64,000 nt of DNA, taken from assembly GCA_963575745.1 (NCBI GenBank), contig CAUYUJ010021681.1:71336-135335 (forward strand). The letters run 5' to 3'. The translations under genes were made by a program, and so were the position numbers. The stretch comes from Prorocentrum cordatum (taxonomy: Eukaryota > Sar > Dinophyceae > Prorocentrales > Prorocentraceae). Under the pieces are notes generated by a model. That model worked only from the letters and a program-made list of their open reading frames with translations. It had not been told where the DNA came from and searched no databases. Positions 30,632 through 42,196 of the stretch are shown here, in pieces; position 1 is the stretch's first letter, and the number at the start of each line of letters is the position of its first letter.

Positions 30632-32440
30632 TCACCGCGCGGAGTGGTCGCCACCCCGTTTGGGGGCCCCCGACCCTCGCGGCACCTGCAACAACTTCTG
30701 CGCGCCCGGCATCTCCCGTTCGTTGTGCGGCTTCCTATCGAAATGCCTGAAGATCAGGAAGTTCCCCCGCCTCCGCGCCCGCGCCATGGCGACGCGAGTG
30801 GACATCCAACTCACGCAGCGCCCTCGCCCCAGACCGCTATAACTGCGGCCATTGTCCGCCCTTGCGCGGCGTGCGCCGTCACTGCCAACGCTAGCGCAAT
30901 CATCATGAACTGCGTGCGTTTCACGCTGGATACTGGATGCTTCCGATGCCCGCCCGAGAACCACTGCCGCCCTTTCGATGGAAAGATCGGATGCAGACCC
31001 GGCTCCCGGCCAGGCAAATACCACTCCTTCGTGTGAATGTCCAACACAATCAATTGGGCAAGTGCAACAAGACTTCCTCGTCTTCATCTCCAACGACCTC
31101 CTCCTCGCGCAACGCTCATCCATGGGTCGTCGCTGCGCGCCCCCGCAACAGCTGCTTCCTCGACCGATCCAACGTGGTCGGCCAAAGCTGCGGGCATCTC
31201 TCTCGCCGGAGGCAACCGCCCAGGCAAGCTTGCGCGCTCCGCGTCGCGGTGCCCCAGCCATCGAACGTTGTCCTCCACCGTGCACGGCCGCCACTGTTCC
31301 CCGCTGTGGCTTGGGCGATCTCTGGCTGCGACCCAGAGCAGGCTGTCCCCCGCGTTCCCTGGCTCACTGCGCAGCTTTTTGCTTGCCGGCGTGGCAACGA
31401 ATGTCTCGATGTGCAAAAATCGCGACGGCTCCAAGAAATCTCTCCTCCCGAAATCGCGCGTCTCCCGGCGACGTCGCGACAGGCTGTCTCTCCTCTCGCT
31501 CCACTTTGCACTTCTCACGCTCAAGCCCGTCATGCTTCACAATGACCTCGGCGCCCCTTGCGCAGCGCGCGCCCCCGCGCAACGATGCGCCGTTCACCCG
31601 CGACCCCAGAACATCCGTCGGCCTGCCGTGCAAAAAATTGCGCGAACGTTCAGTCACCTCTCCGCGGCGAAACTCGCCCTGCACTCCAAGAAACCAATCG
31701 CCCTGGTCCTCCGGGCGCCTGCGCTCCAACAACTCCGTCAATCCCTGAGCCGCCCCTTCGCGCCCCGCACCCCAACAGACGTGCTGCCCGCGGTCCTCCG
31801 CGGCACCTGGCGCGCACTTCCTCGCGTTTTTCAGACGCGACGTGGGCAGCGCATTAATGGGCGCCCCCGACGGCGGCTCCAATTGGTAGGCATCCCCGCG
31901 TATTAACACATTCACGCCCCCGAAAGTCCTATCCACGCCGCGTCCGCCTACCTAGTCTTCACTTGCAGCTGACATTCACGAACGCAGGTGCGAGTCGAGC
32001 TCTGCTAGGATGCTCGCGCTCACCATGCTCACTTCACCCACTATCAACCACGTCCATTGTGACATGCGCTGAGCGGCCAGTTCCTTCTTCGTCTTCTTCT
32101 TGGACTCTGCGCTCGCATCGCCCCCCGCACTCGGCGCCTTCGTTTTGCTCGCACCGATGCCAAATGCACTGTGGATTGGATTCCCGTCAATCGCAGACGC
32201 GTTCGTAGCCTGCAAAACTGCCGCCTGGAAATCTATGCCGCGCGTCCACCCCATCTCTTCCCCGGACAATTCTCGCCGGATTTTGTCGATGACCGAACTC
32301 TTCCCTGTCCCCGGTGCCACCATGTAACACGCACATGAGAGGCCCCATATCAGAACGACCCTTGCCTGGCCTCTTGCCGATCGCGGAACCCGCGAACTCC
32401 TGCGCCGACACCCGATCTGCCACCTTCTCAACGACACCAC
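30632..32440 (-). pseudogene. PIF1-like helicase core (multiple stops and frameshifts)
   Basis: Minus-strand pieces follow PIF1 motif order. Walker A reads APGTGKSSVIDKI, followed by GIDFQAAVLQATNASAIDG with a Gln-like motif and HSAFGI. Walker B reads TWLIVGEVSMVSA, where the expected DE is GE. Next is LDSHLRS, then in-frame TGA and TAG before VDRTFGGVNVLIRGDAYQLE with PPSG (31940-31850), and ERRRPEDQGDWFLG. After a frameshift, VKRTQFMMIALALAVTAHAA with QGRT (about 30905-30845) gives the late motif, and MARARRRGNFLIFRHFD near 30770-30720 gives the C-terminal end. The family unwinds DNA 5' to 3' using ATP. The stops and the lost Walker B acid mean no active product. Confidence 0.75.
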
Positions 32441-32681
32441 CCTGTCCAGCGTTCAACCCGCCCTCCGCGAGCCCGTTTCTCCACTTCTGCACGCTGGACG
32501 GCGTCGCTATTTTCCCCGCGACCACCTCTCGGGCACCCTCCGCTTCAGCCGCGCCGCTGCCTCCTGCGGATCCCGACGCCGCGGCCGCCGCCATCGCCCT
32601 CTGCACTGCCGCGTCGCCCCACTTCAACGCGCCGCCCCTGGCTCGCTTCAAGCGCTTTCTGCTCTTCCGATTGTTGTCCTC

Positions 32682-33539
32682 TCACCACGCGGCGTCGCCC
32701 CTTGCCGTGACCCCCCGACTTATTTCCTTGTCGCACTCCGCATTTGCGTTTACCCACCTGTCCGCTTTCTCCATGGAAATACCCCCCACGTGCGTCTTCC
32801 GCCTGGTAGCCGCATCGACACTGCCAGGGTCAGGCTCTTCGTCGCTGTACAGATCGTCCTCGCGCTTCGCGAGGTCTCCCTCCGCGACTGGCCGCAAGTC
32901 TACCACGCCCATGTAGTTCTGCACGTTTCTCTTTGTCTCCTCACACGGCATGCCTTTCTTCAACAACTCTGAGGACGTCTCCGCCCACGTGCCCTGCGCT
33001 CCGCGGATATCCCGCAGGCGCGGCACTCCGCAGTCGACGTCGTCACACAGCGTGAGCGCCCGAAGATAGACCGTCAACAAGAGCCCGTTCCTATCCTTCT
33101 CCCCAGCCCCGCGTTTGGGCTGCGGCGCCCCATGAAAAAAACTCGGGTTCCTTGGGCGCCCGCGCGCGCCCCGGAGTTTCCACGTCTGGAACCCCCCCCT
33201 TCCTTGACCGCGTAATCCACTCCAGCTCTCGGCTGGGCCCCCACCTGCGCCCCGCCTTCGCCTGTTCCCGCTCTCTCCTGGTCTGCTTCCGGACCCTTCC
33301 GGATCCCAGACAGTGTCAGCTCCGCCTGGTACGCATTGCTGGCCGCGGCCGACATCTCCGCTCGGCTGTGCGGACATGCCGCCAGCTCTACGCGACATTA
33401 TCGCAATAATTCGCACCAAGAAAGATGTGCCAATTCCGGCGCGGCAGGGGCGCCCACTGGGCGCATGCCATACATGCGCGCGGACTCTTCGAAACAATTC
33501 GAACCTTCTTCGGCCCTTCTCACTTGTCCGCTCCGACAA
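32682..33539 (-). pseudogene. central region of the helitron-like/PIF1 protein
   Basis: A 285-codon minus-strand frame lying between the helitron-like-N remnant and the PIF1 core. Protein-like stretches are LLLTVYLRALTLCDDVDCG, ELLKKGMPCEETKRNVQNYM and ADRWVNANAECDKEISRGV. I do not recognise a named domain. Its position and intact frame suggest it belongs to the same ancestral reading frame. Confidence 0.4.
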
Positions 33540-33869
33540 TCCCCGACGCTGCCACGGCGACGCCGCCCCCGTCTGCGCGGGGCCGCTCCGACGTGCGCAC
33601 TGCTTCTACTCCCGGGATCATGGCTGTCTTCGCAGTCTTGATACTGTCGGCACAGGGCGCGTCTCCCGGGCCCCTGCGCGCTCGCAAGTTCGCACTTTCC
33701 TGCGCCGACCGCGCCGCGCCTCTCCCGTGCATGTCACTGAGAAACCTCTTCATGTGCCTGTTCGCTCGGTGCGCCGCGGTCTTGTCCTTTGTTTGCTCCG
33801 CCAGCGCGTGGTGGCCCTTTTTCTGATCCCCCTCCCCTCGTTGAACGACGGGGCGCGCCGCTTGCGCGG

Positions 33870-34903
33870 ATAGTCCGCCGCGCACGCCGCCGCTGCATGC
33901 CGCGCTCGCTGCGCTGCAAACGCCGCGTCCGTGGGCCGATCCGTTTCCCGGCACCGCTCTTGGCAAGCAGAGCTCCTCGCGTGGCCTCCGTCGCCGGGCA
34001 CCTGTGCTGGATCTGTAGATGGCTGTTGCAATTCAACCCTGCCGCGCCGCTTAGCATCGCAGGCAGCGTGCCGTCCAGATGCCACTCGTTCATGGGCCCG
34101 CGCAACCTGCCGCGTTCCCCCCCTGCCCAGGGCATGTCGCGCGTTCTCGAAAACCCGCGGCACAATTCCACTGCGCGATATATCCACCACGTCGCGCGGG
34201 GGAAAAAACTTCTACACTGCGTCGCGTCGTCTTTCCTCTGACAATGCGCCAACGGCGCCACGCGCTGCAAATTCTCATTCCACTTGTGCACGTGATTATG
34301 TCGAAACTCCTGCCCCTTCTGCACCCAGGCGCCAAGGTGCTCATGCAGCCGCGTTCGGCCTTCCTCGCTTACATTATTCCCCTTGCCTGTTCCCTCAGCG
34401 GCGGGCGCGCCTCCTACCGCCGCCCCCAACCCTTTCGTCTGGCCGCTGTGTAAATACTCCGGCGCCGCGACCTAATCCGTCGTCTCGCGATGCGTGGGCC
34501 ACGCCTTTCCCACGGCCGCTTTCCTCTCCCTCCATCCTTCTACGTCAACGTGCTCCTGACGACTCGCGTTCCTCTTGTGCCTCTTGTGCTCCTCAAACAG
34601 TCCCGTCAGCACGTCTGTCGGCAATTGCAAAGGCTCGTACAGCCAACTGCGCTGGCGCTGACACTGCACGCGGACTTGCACGTGCGATTGCTGACATCCA
34701 GCCGACTTCTGTGCTTCAATGCTGCCGTGCACCCCGCCCACGCGACCCGAACTCCCGCCCGCCGCCGTCGCGTTGCTGTCCAGCAAGTCCACGCGCTCAC
34801 AATCTGGGCACCTCGAACCATACCGCACGCCCAGAATGCATTCGGATACCAGGCCAGCTACGACCCGAAACCCATCAGCGCCCGCCAGCGGGCCCCGAGC
34901 TAG
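33870..34903 (-). pseudogene. helitron-like N domain of the PIF1-type protein
   Basis: Minus-strand fragments: RCPDCERVDLLDSNATAAGG followed by GRVGGVHGSIEAQKSAGC and CQRQRSWLYEPLQLP (34828-34600), then FRHNHVHKWNENLQRVAPLA, HCQRKDDATQCRSFFPR and LRGPMNEWHLDGTLPAMLSG followed by NCNSHLQIQHR (34375-34010). The SIEAQKS..H and CNSD.Q-type motifs are those of the helitron helicase-like domain that dinoflagellate PIF1-type proteins carry at their N-terminus. The family handles rolling-circle transposon DNA in Helitrons. Whether this copy was an autonomous element or a domesticated host gene cannot be told. A (GA)n microsatellite begins just upstream. Confidence 0.65.
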
Positions 34904-35083
34904 AACTGCCCCTCTCTCACCCGACGCGGGAGCGGCATCTGCCTACGTCGCCGCAGGCACTGCGATGCCCACCTCGCCCTCGCCCCCCACCACCTCTGCG
35001 GCCATTCCGCCCTCCCCCGCAGGGTTCGCGCCAATCCCCCGCCACTGCGCCCCCCGATGCGCCCCGTCGCTGCATGGGAAGGA

Positions 35084-35262
<179 letters not shown>

Positions 35263-35719
35263 ACAAAAACATGCCCTGACATCCGACGCGGTGACATTGT
35301 CTTACTGCGTCGCCCCCCCAGCCATCTGGAGACTTTTTTCTCCGGGACTGGTGCCTTCATCCAGAGTCATGTTTTGACGCGCCCGAGCCTTCCGCCCCAA
35401 GACGCTCCGAAATGAACCCAGGAAGTTCCCGAGAGGCCCGAAGACGCCCAAAAGAGACCCCAATGCGCCGCCAACAGGCTTCCAAACTGCCGCCAATAGG
35501 CCCGCAAGCCACCCAAACGTCGAAATCATCGAAATGAATATTTTAGGCGCCCGCCCGAAGACGCCCCCGGGAGGCGCCGGCAGGCCCCCGGGATAACCCG
35601 AAAGCACAGAAGAGGGTCCGAAGAAGCTCCCATGACTCACCAAAGCGCGCCAAAGCCAAAAGAGGCCCTGGAGGCTCCGGAACGGCGCCCAAGATGTCTC
35701 AAAGCTGCCTCCCAAAGGC

Positions 35720-36421
35720 CCCCGAGGTACGTCGCCAAGCCAAAACAAGGGGTCGGCGGATGCGGCGTAAGCCTATAGACTCCAGGCCCAGAAGTGACGT
35801 GCTGGATGGCAGCGTTTTCCGCGGACGCTGTAATGCAACGTATTCAATGCATCCAAAGATTGCAGAATTACCGCGCGCAGTACTGCTCCACATTATTGCC
35901 CCCCCCCCCCCCCCTGCCCCACCCCCCGGAAGTCGCGCCGCTTCCGTCGGCCCAAAGGTGGAGGGCCCCTCCTGGGGCGCAAAGCCAAAGAACGAGTGGA
36001 CAAGTGATGTTCTCGGCTCCTTGGGCCTCGTGGGGGAATCGGAATCGCAATCGGAAACGAGCTCTGGTGGCACTAGGTTCGTCCGTTCGCGCGAGATGCC
36101 CTGGCAACTCCTGGCTGGATTCGCCAGTTTGTAGGTTTCACATTCAAACCTCTCTTTACCCTGAGGACCTATAAAGGCACTTCTGGGGGGCCGCTTGCGC
36201 TGACAGCAAAGCGCCGCACAGGCGGCCGAGGCGCCCTCGTGCGCCGACTGAGCTGAGGGCCCCCCCCGCACCATCACAACCGCGAGAAATTCTTAAGCTT
36301 CAGAGGGCGGGGCGAGCCACCCCGCCCTGGGCGGCGGGGACACAATGCACTCCCACCATCCAGGGCACAACTGGCCCCCTTCCTACATCCAGCCTCAGAC
36401 TTCCTGAAGAAAGAAAAAAAG
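35720..36421. other. stretch without supported gene
   Basis: Ordinary-composition sequence with a C15 run near 35898. No exon, RNA gene or mobile element recognised. The preceding 35390-35710 is a CAAGA-type array. Confidence 0.5.
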
Positions 36422-36749
36422 CTAATGCTCAAAACTTGGGCCCGAGGGGGCGGGCGGGTTTGGCCCAAAAGGCCCGACGGCCTGAGAAACACCACGGCCA
36501 CTCACCCACGCCCCTTTTCCACCCCCCTCTCCCCCGCCTCTCGGGCCGCAAACTCCAGCTGCTGGCTGCCGCCCCCGGGCGTGGGAGCGCGGCCTCCAGC
36601 GCGGCAGTTCCTCGCTCTGCCATCCGCAGCAGCCGACGGGGGAACTGTGCAATTGCGCGCGCTGCATGGCCGTCAGCCTCGGTAAAAACACGCGTCCGCT
36701 TCTTCTTGCTGCCCGTCGACGCGTCCTCGAGCACCTCGAGGAGGTCCCG

Positions 36750-37283
36750 CGCCGCCCGCTACAGGGGGGCCCTGGGGGCTGGGCCGTGCTTCTCGACGCC
36801 GCCGCTATGCCCGGCAGGTCGACTGGCGTCTCGCCCTCCGCCGCCGCCTCCTTCGTCCAGAACTCCGTCAGGCACTGCTTGCTCGTCGGCTCGAGCAAGA
36901 TCTGGGTCTTCGACGAGCCCAACCTGAGGGCTGCGAATATGCGTGCGTATGGCGGCCCAAGGCGCTCTTGAGCGGCGGGGTCTCCTGTTGCCGTCTTGGC
37001 AGCCTCGTGGCAGGACTTGCCTCGGGCCACCACCGCGTCTGCGATGTGCGACCTTGCGTCGGCGAGCACCAATTTCCACGGCGTGCCCGTGATTTCCCTG
37101 ATCTCGGCCGCGTTCGTCAAACTGAGCTTTGTAAGAAAGATGGGCAGCTCCTTCGCTGGCTGCGCTGACGCCATCTCCTTTGGCGAGCAACTCTTGGATC
37201 TGCACCTTGCGCGCTGGCCCGTCTGAACCTGAGCTGGATTCGGCGCCTCTCTTCAGGCCCCGGTCGGCCACGGCAAAGGACAT
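36750..37283 (-). pseudogene. C-terminal domain of the LINE protein
   Basis: Reads VADRGLKRGAESSSGSDGPA, a short frameshift, then MASAQPAKELPIFLTKLSLT, EIREITGTPWKLVL, GPPYARIFAALRLGS and LTEFWTKEAAAEGET. The GPP(Y/H) segment and preceding helical part resemble the tail region following the zinc finger in dinoflagellate LINE proteins. It could alternatively be an unrelated small ORF. Confidence 0.45.
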
Positions 37284-37469
37284 TGCGGGGGTCGATGTGG
37301 CCGCGTCGATGCCAGCTCCGAAAATACGTCGAGTGGTGGCACGTGACTCTGTACATTCTCATGTAGCTGCTCAAGGCTCGGGCCCGAAATTCGCGCAGAT
37401 GACAATCTACGCGATCAGGGCGTCGTCGCCCCCCCCCCCCCCGACGCATCTCGAGCGATCAATGCAATG

Positions 37470-37700
37470 TCAGCCCCTGGCCACGCTCGAGAGAAGATGT
37501 CGCTGCGCAGCCTTCGCGCATGTAAAAACGACGAGGCAGGATGGGCACGCGCTCGCGGTAACTATTCGAGTCCGCGCATCACGCTGTCCATGTTTGGCCG
37601 CTCCATGCTGTGTAACTGCCTTATGCGTCAACACAAACTGCGCGTAATAATATGTTTTCCAATAAGAGCCCACATTTCCATCCTCCTCCACCTGTGCGTG
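37470..37700 (-). pseudogene. C2H2-like finger of the LINE protein
   Basis: The minus-strand stretch SACPSCLVVFTCAKAAQRHL followed by LSS has C-x2-C-x12-H spacing with a second ligand uncertain. Its position after the RT thumb fits the C-terminal finger of LINE pol proteins. Confidence 0.45.
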
Positions 37701-37903
37701 TGGTAGCAGTGGTAGTCGTTTGAGCGGGCAACGGACATGGGTGGCGTTCTGGTGGCGGAACTGCCGACATGCATGCCCCTTTCCGCACAGCTGAAATCTT
37801 GATTAAGAGCCTCCTCCTTCACCTGCTCATCGGCCAACACCTGTGCCCACCCCGCGCGAATGCGCGCCCCGAGATACCCCCCCGCCCTCCTCATCAAGCC
37901 CAT

Positions 37904-38866
37904 CTACTCCCTCAAGCACATCCCCACGAAATTGGAGTGCCCATCTATTTGCATGTTTGTGCCCAGGTCTCCCTGGGCGAGCGCCGGCTCGTCCTCGAAC
38001 GGGAAGTGGCCGAACGTGGAGGCGGGGATTTGGCCATTCCCCCGCTGGTGGGCGATCGCGGTCTGATGCCTCCGAAGGCGCCGCGCCCGCATCTCGAGGC
38101 TCGAAGGTGCCGCTCGCCAATGCTCCAGTACTTGTGCTGTGCTGAGTGCGGGGTACTGTTGTCCAGTGTCTGTTCCTCGTAATTCGTGCGCAGCTCCTTT
38201 CATAGCTCCCCTAGCATATTGTGCTACTAAATGGCATAATTCGATATATTGTTGCTTGGAGCAACTATAGGCTCCATTGGAGCGCCGCGCGGCGCCGCGC
38301 ACGCGGCGCGTTCGGAGCGCGCGCTTCGCCCTCCACGGAGCGCGCTTTAAAGACCAAAGAACTCCTAAGGAGTAACGGGCCGCCGCGAACGCCTCCTCGC
38401 GGTGCGCATGCCCAACTGCGCAGCTACAAGTAGCACCTACTCGTCCTCCGAAATATCTGGCGCGGGCACAGCGCGGCGCGAGAAGGGCGACCCTTGGCGC
38501 CCTCAGATCATGCGCGGAGGTCCCCGACCCAGGCACCGAGAGAACAAGAATGCTTTCTTGCTTGCTCATATTCTGCTGACGGCCGATGTCGGCCAGGGCC
38601 TGATCCAGGCGGGCATTGTCTCGCTCGCTTATCTGAGCAAAGCCCGGGATCCCTTGGCGCGCCCCCCCGTGCAAAAACTTCAAAATCTCGTCGGCATACA
38701 GGCAGAGGGGCACATCTGCGGCTCTATCCAGGCGTAGGCGCTGGGTTGCCAACTCGCCCGTCACCAAGCCCTCTCGCTCGACCCGCTCTCCCCAATCCTG
38801 GATAGCTGCCTGGTGACTCTGGGCGCATTGTCGCGCGATATACGGGCCCCCATCAAGCCTCCGCAT
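37904..38866 (-). pseudogene. LINE reverse transcriptase, YADE segment and thumb
   Basis: A 320-codon minus-strand frame. VPLCLYADEILKF (YADE at 38698-38687) corresponds to the RT catalytic YADD with the last Asp changed to Glu. It is followed by ARLDQALADIGRQQNMSKQE, then APWRAKRALRTRRVRGAA, YSCSKQQYIELCHLVAQYAR and LEHWRAAPSSLEMRARRLRR, matching the order of dinoflagellate LINE RTs as I know them. The frame is open, but the upstream RT part is in another frame. Confidence 0.7.
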
Positions 38867-39310
38867 CCTGGTTCAACAAAACGGGGGCCCTCATCGCGCT
38901 GTAAAGTCGCTGCGGCTTCTTCAAAGCGCTGGCAACCTAGACGTGCGAGGCCGCCCCCCATCAGTTCCACTGCAGCAGCCCGCGCGCCCGCCCACTTCGC
39001 ACTCGCAAACGCATTCGCGAGACCATTTAGGTGCAAACGCCCGAGTCGGCCCGCCATGCGATTTCGCCACATCATGATTGGGGAATTGGCAATGGCATTC
39101 TCCCTGCATCTGCCGGGCAAACAACCTAGCACCTGGGGTGGCACCTCTGGGGTCGCGGAGTGGGCGGGGCGCCGGCCCTTGCCGGGCGGGGGGGGGGGCC
39201 GCTCGAAGCCCCGAGGCCGTTGCACCAATGGCGGTGCCATCGGCTTTTGTTGCCCAAGAGGCTCCCATGCTGGCGCGCCGCGCGGGCGCGCAGACAGGTT
39301 CAAAATCTAA
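38761..39310 (-). pseudogene. LINE reverse transcriptase, palm segment
   Basis: Contains LANAFASAKWAGARAAAVEL (RT motif A type, where NAFAS follows the usual Asp position, here Ala), QRFEEAAATLQRDEGPRFVE and PGCGGLMGARISRDNAP (GGLMGD-type motif with the Asp changed). The catalytic acids are therefore degenerate. It overlaps the next segment in a different frame, showing a frameshift near 38850. Confidence 0.65.
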
Positions 39311-39573
39311 GACAGGCGTCTTCGAGTTGCGATCTGACAACTGGCGCGCCCAGCTCGGGCCCTGGAACACCCAAGCCATGATTTCTGTGCGAGGCGACCG
39401 CGGGCGGGGCCATAATAATAGCTAAAAGTTCAACGAGGGCGGCCCAACTCGGCGCAGCCTCTCCTCCGGGAGCTCGCAGGGCCCATCTCTCGAGGCTGCA
39501 AACATCAGACTTGGCATTTTTTCAAAGAAAATGCACATTCAGAGGGCTGGTTGCGTCAGGGGTTCAATCGTCA

Positions 39574-39888
39574 TCAACTTGGGCTCTGGCAGAACTTATC
39601 GAGGACGGGGCGGGCGTAGCCTGCGCGCCTCCATCGCGTCCTGGGGGGCAAGCTGATCGAGCCATTCCTGCTCTTTCGGCGGCGCGACCCGCGCGGCAAG
39701 ATAGGGGCGCCGCCTAGTGCCCAACTTGCTACCCGCTGCGCACCGTGCGAGGCGATATGCATCATATAATCTCCGTTTCCTCCAATGCTCCCACGCCCCG
39801 TTGGTAGTTCTCTCCTGGCGCGCCTTCCAATCAAATATCCGCTCCCGCATCGCACGTCGAGACAGATCTCAATTCTCCTTAGATCCAT
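39574..39888 (-). pseudogene. LINE linker upstream of RT
   Basis: Minus-strand fragment with DWKARQERTTNGAWEHWRKR, RLYDAYRLARCAAG, KRRPYLAARVAPPKEQEW and LDQLA. Composition and position match the linker between endonuclease and RT in this LINE type. Weak evidence on its own. Confidence 0.35.
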
Positions 39889-40269
39889 TGTTTTTTATCT
39901 GCGAGTTCAGCAGCACCTGGCACTTCAGTGGCGTCGAATAAATTATTCACCGCCACGCCTCTGGCATTGCCCAGTGTAACTCGAAGTTCTCGGCGCTGTC
40001 GCAGCAGTTGCCGACGGTGCGTTGCAGCACAGCACACGTCGGATCCTCTTGCTGCTCAGCCGTGAAGTGCTCTTCCCCAATCTCCGCCACCGCCCCCTAA
40101 CAGTTGTGCTCGCAGAGCATCGGGCAGCGTCCTCGACGCCAAGCCCCCCCATCAGCTCCTCATCCTGCTGCATTCGCTCTTCCGCGGCTCGAATGCAATC
40201 ATCGCGCGCGGCGGAGCCGTTGAATGCCTCGAGCATTTCGTCCCTGTCTCATGTTGTACGTGTCGTCTG

Positions 40270-40470
40270 TCTCTGCGCGCGGCGCTCGCCTCATCGTCGC
40301 CATCGTCATCGTCATCGTCACATTCCTCAAACCAGTCACGATCGCCATCTTCGACATCGCCATCGTCATCATCATCATCATCATCATCGTCATCATGATC
40401 ATCATCACCATCACCATCAACAAGCGCATCGCCTTCACCGACATTGTCATGAACAGCATAGACATGCTCG
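40270..40470. repeat. CAT/ATC microsatellite
   Basis: Degenerate CATCGTCATC and ATCATC triplets, giving Ile/Val or His runs. It directly follows the LINE remnant upstream edge. Confidence 0.9.
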
Positions 40471-40689
40471 TCATTATCATGTCAATCACAATCAACTTCG
40501 GTACCATCACCGCCACCGTGAGAATCGGCATCGTCCCAATCATTGTGGCCAACACCGCCGTGCTCAAGGTATACAGCATTACGGTGACCATGACAGATGT
40601 CATGGGGATGCAAGAAAACGGCATGGAGCCTTTGAAAGAACCTCCGGGCCCACGAACATCAAAGTGGATCTACGTCCAATGATGATAAG

Positions 40690-41490
40690 AGATACTACAA
40701 ATAATGAAATACACAATGGCGACAAAGAGGGAATCGATAATCGACTGACCACGATCATGAGGGTGCAAGGGGGGCGTCGAAGCTCAGGAGAAGGACGGGA
40801 TCAAGGGGAAAACTGACGGATCAAACAAGAAACCACGGAGGACACGAAATCGAGAGTTGAGGGGAAGACAAGGGGAGGGCTCAAGGAGGAACCACAAAGC
40901 TCCAGGATGGAACAACAGGCCCCCAGAAGAGTAGGACGAGGAGCGCGAGGAGGCAACTTGATGGGGGGCACATGAAGAAGAGGAGGAGGAAAACAAAGGG
41001 GAGGTAAAGGAGGGGGAAGAGATGGAGGAACAAAAAGCGGAGGACGAGGATGAGCAGGAGGAGGAGGAGGAGGAGGAGGAGGAGGAGGAGGAGGGGGAAG
41101 GAGGACGAACAGGAGGAGAAATAAACAAAGAAAGCGCGACGAGGAAACGGGGAATGCAAGGAGGAGGAGGAGGAGGAGCACGCAGCAAACGGCTGCCAGA
41201 GAAGGAAATGGCAACACGAACAGGCTGGGAGAGGAGGAATCGGAGTGAACAGGAAACACTGGGGAGGAGGAAGAAGCAAACACAAAGATAGGAGGAAGGG
41301 GCAAGAGGAATATGAAACATGAGTTTGGGGGATACACGGGGGGAAATGGAGGAGAACAAGGACAACAAAGAGGATGATCGGGGGAGGGGGCACGAGGATT
41401 AACGAGACCGAGAAGGGGCAGGCAGGAAGAAGCGAACGAGGCGGGAGGAGGTAGGCAGCAATATGAGGTTCACAGGCAGAAGAGGACCCT
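40690..41490. repeat. purine-rich GGA/GAA low-complexity region
   Basis: A long purine-rich stretch with GAGGAGGAGG blocks (41050-41100, 41160-41180). Minus-strand Pro/Ser/Leu frames are artefacts. No gene seen. Confidence 0.8.
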
Positions 41491-41957
41491 CAGAGAACCC
41501 CAAAAGCGATCCAAGAGCCCCCCAAGACGGGCCAACAGGATCCCAAAAGAACCCAAAAGGCGGCTCTATAATGAACACCGGCCCAGACTCCAAAACTGCC
41601 ACACGACACAAGAGTCACTAAGGATGGGCAGACGGTCCACGAGGCTCCCAAAAAGCCCAACAACGACTTGACTCTACGTGCTCCGGACGTGCACCCCGCG
41701 AAGCGAGAGGAATCTATCCTGTTCCAGGCGTGCCCTCTTTCCCTTTGGCAGAGAAACCCAGGAAACGAATGAGGCCCACCTCCATCGGTGCCAACAGTGT
41801 CTACAAGTACACACCTGGTCGGTGTTTTCCTTGGATCCCCTGGCCAACTCCAGCTTCACAGTCAGTGCGCCTCTGGCGTTCGACTGATTGTTTGCATATT
41901 TTGTTTAAGAAGAGCTGGCATAACGGAAATCCTGATATCTCCATTCGGATGGGTGAG

Positions 41958-42196
41958 CGTTTTTTTCATTCGGTGTTTCGACATCGGGCGGAAGGGGGGA
42001 GGGGGGAGTGGGGCCTGGCTCCAGACCTCTGCTTAGCGCGGACTTTTTGCAGCAATGCGTCCTACGGGGGAGGGACTCCGCCCGCTCGAAACAGGCGCCC
42101 AAAACAGCCAAAATCTACTCCATTGGGGGGGGGGAGGGGGGGTTGCGAAGGCCCGCGCCGATCGGCAAAACAGAGAATAAGAAAACAATCACTGGT
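41958..42196. repeat. dispersed repeat E, copy 2
   Basis: Aligns with 5909-6128 in the same orientation (GTTTCGACATCGGGCGGAA, CTCCAGACCTCTG, GCAATGCGTCCTACGG, CCCAAAACAGCCAAAA, GCCCGCGCCGATCGGC). A G-rich insert (about 42123-42140) lengthens this copy. Confidence 0.82.

Larger units (their letters stand above)
36422..40236 (-). mobile_element. decayed non-LTR retrotransposon (LINE) pol remnant
   Basis: Minus-strand fragments occur in the order of a dinoflagellate LINE pol: linker, RT palm with NAFAS and GGLMG, RT with YADE, thumb/connection, C2H2-like finger, C-terminal domain. Frames change between each part and there are internal stops. The endonuclease part is not seen upstream, where low-complexity GAT and GGA arrays begin (40270 on), so the element is 5'-truncated or replaced. 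Confidence 0.7.
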
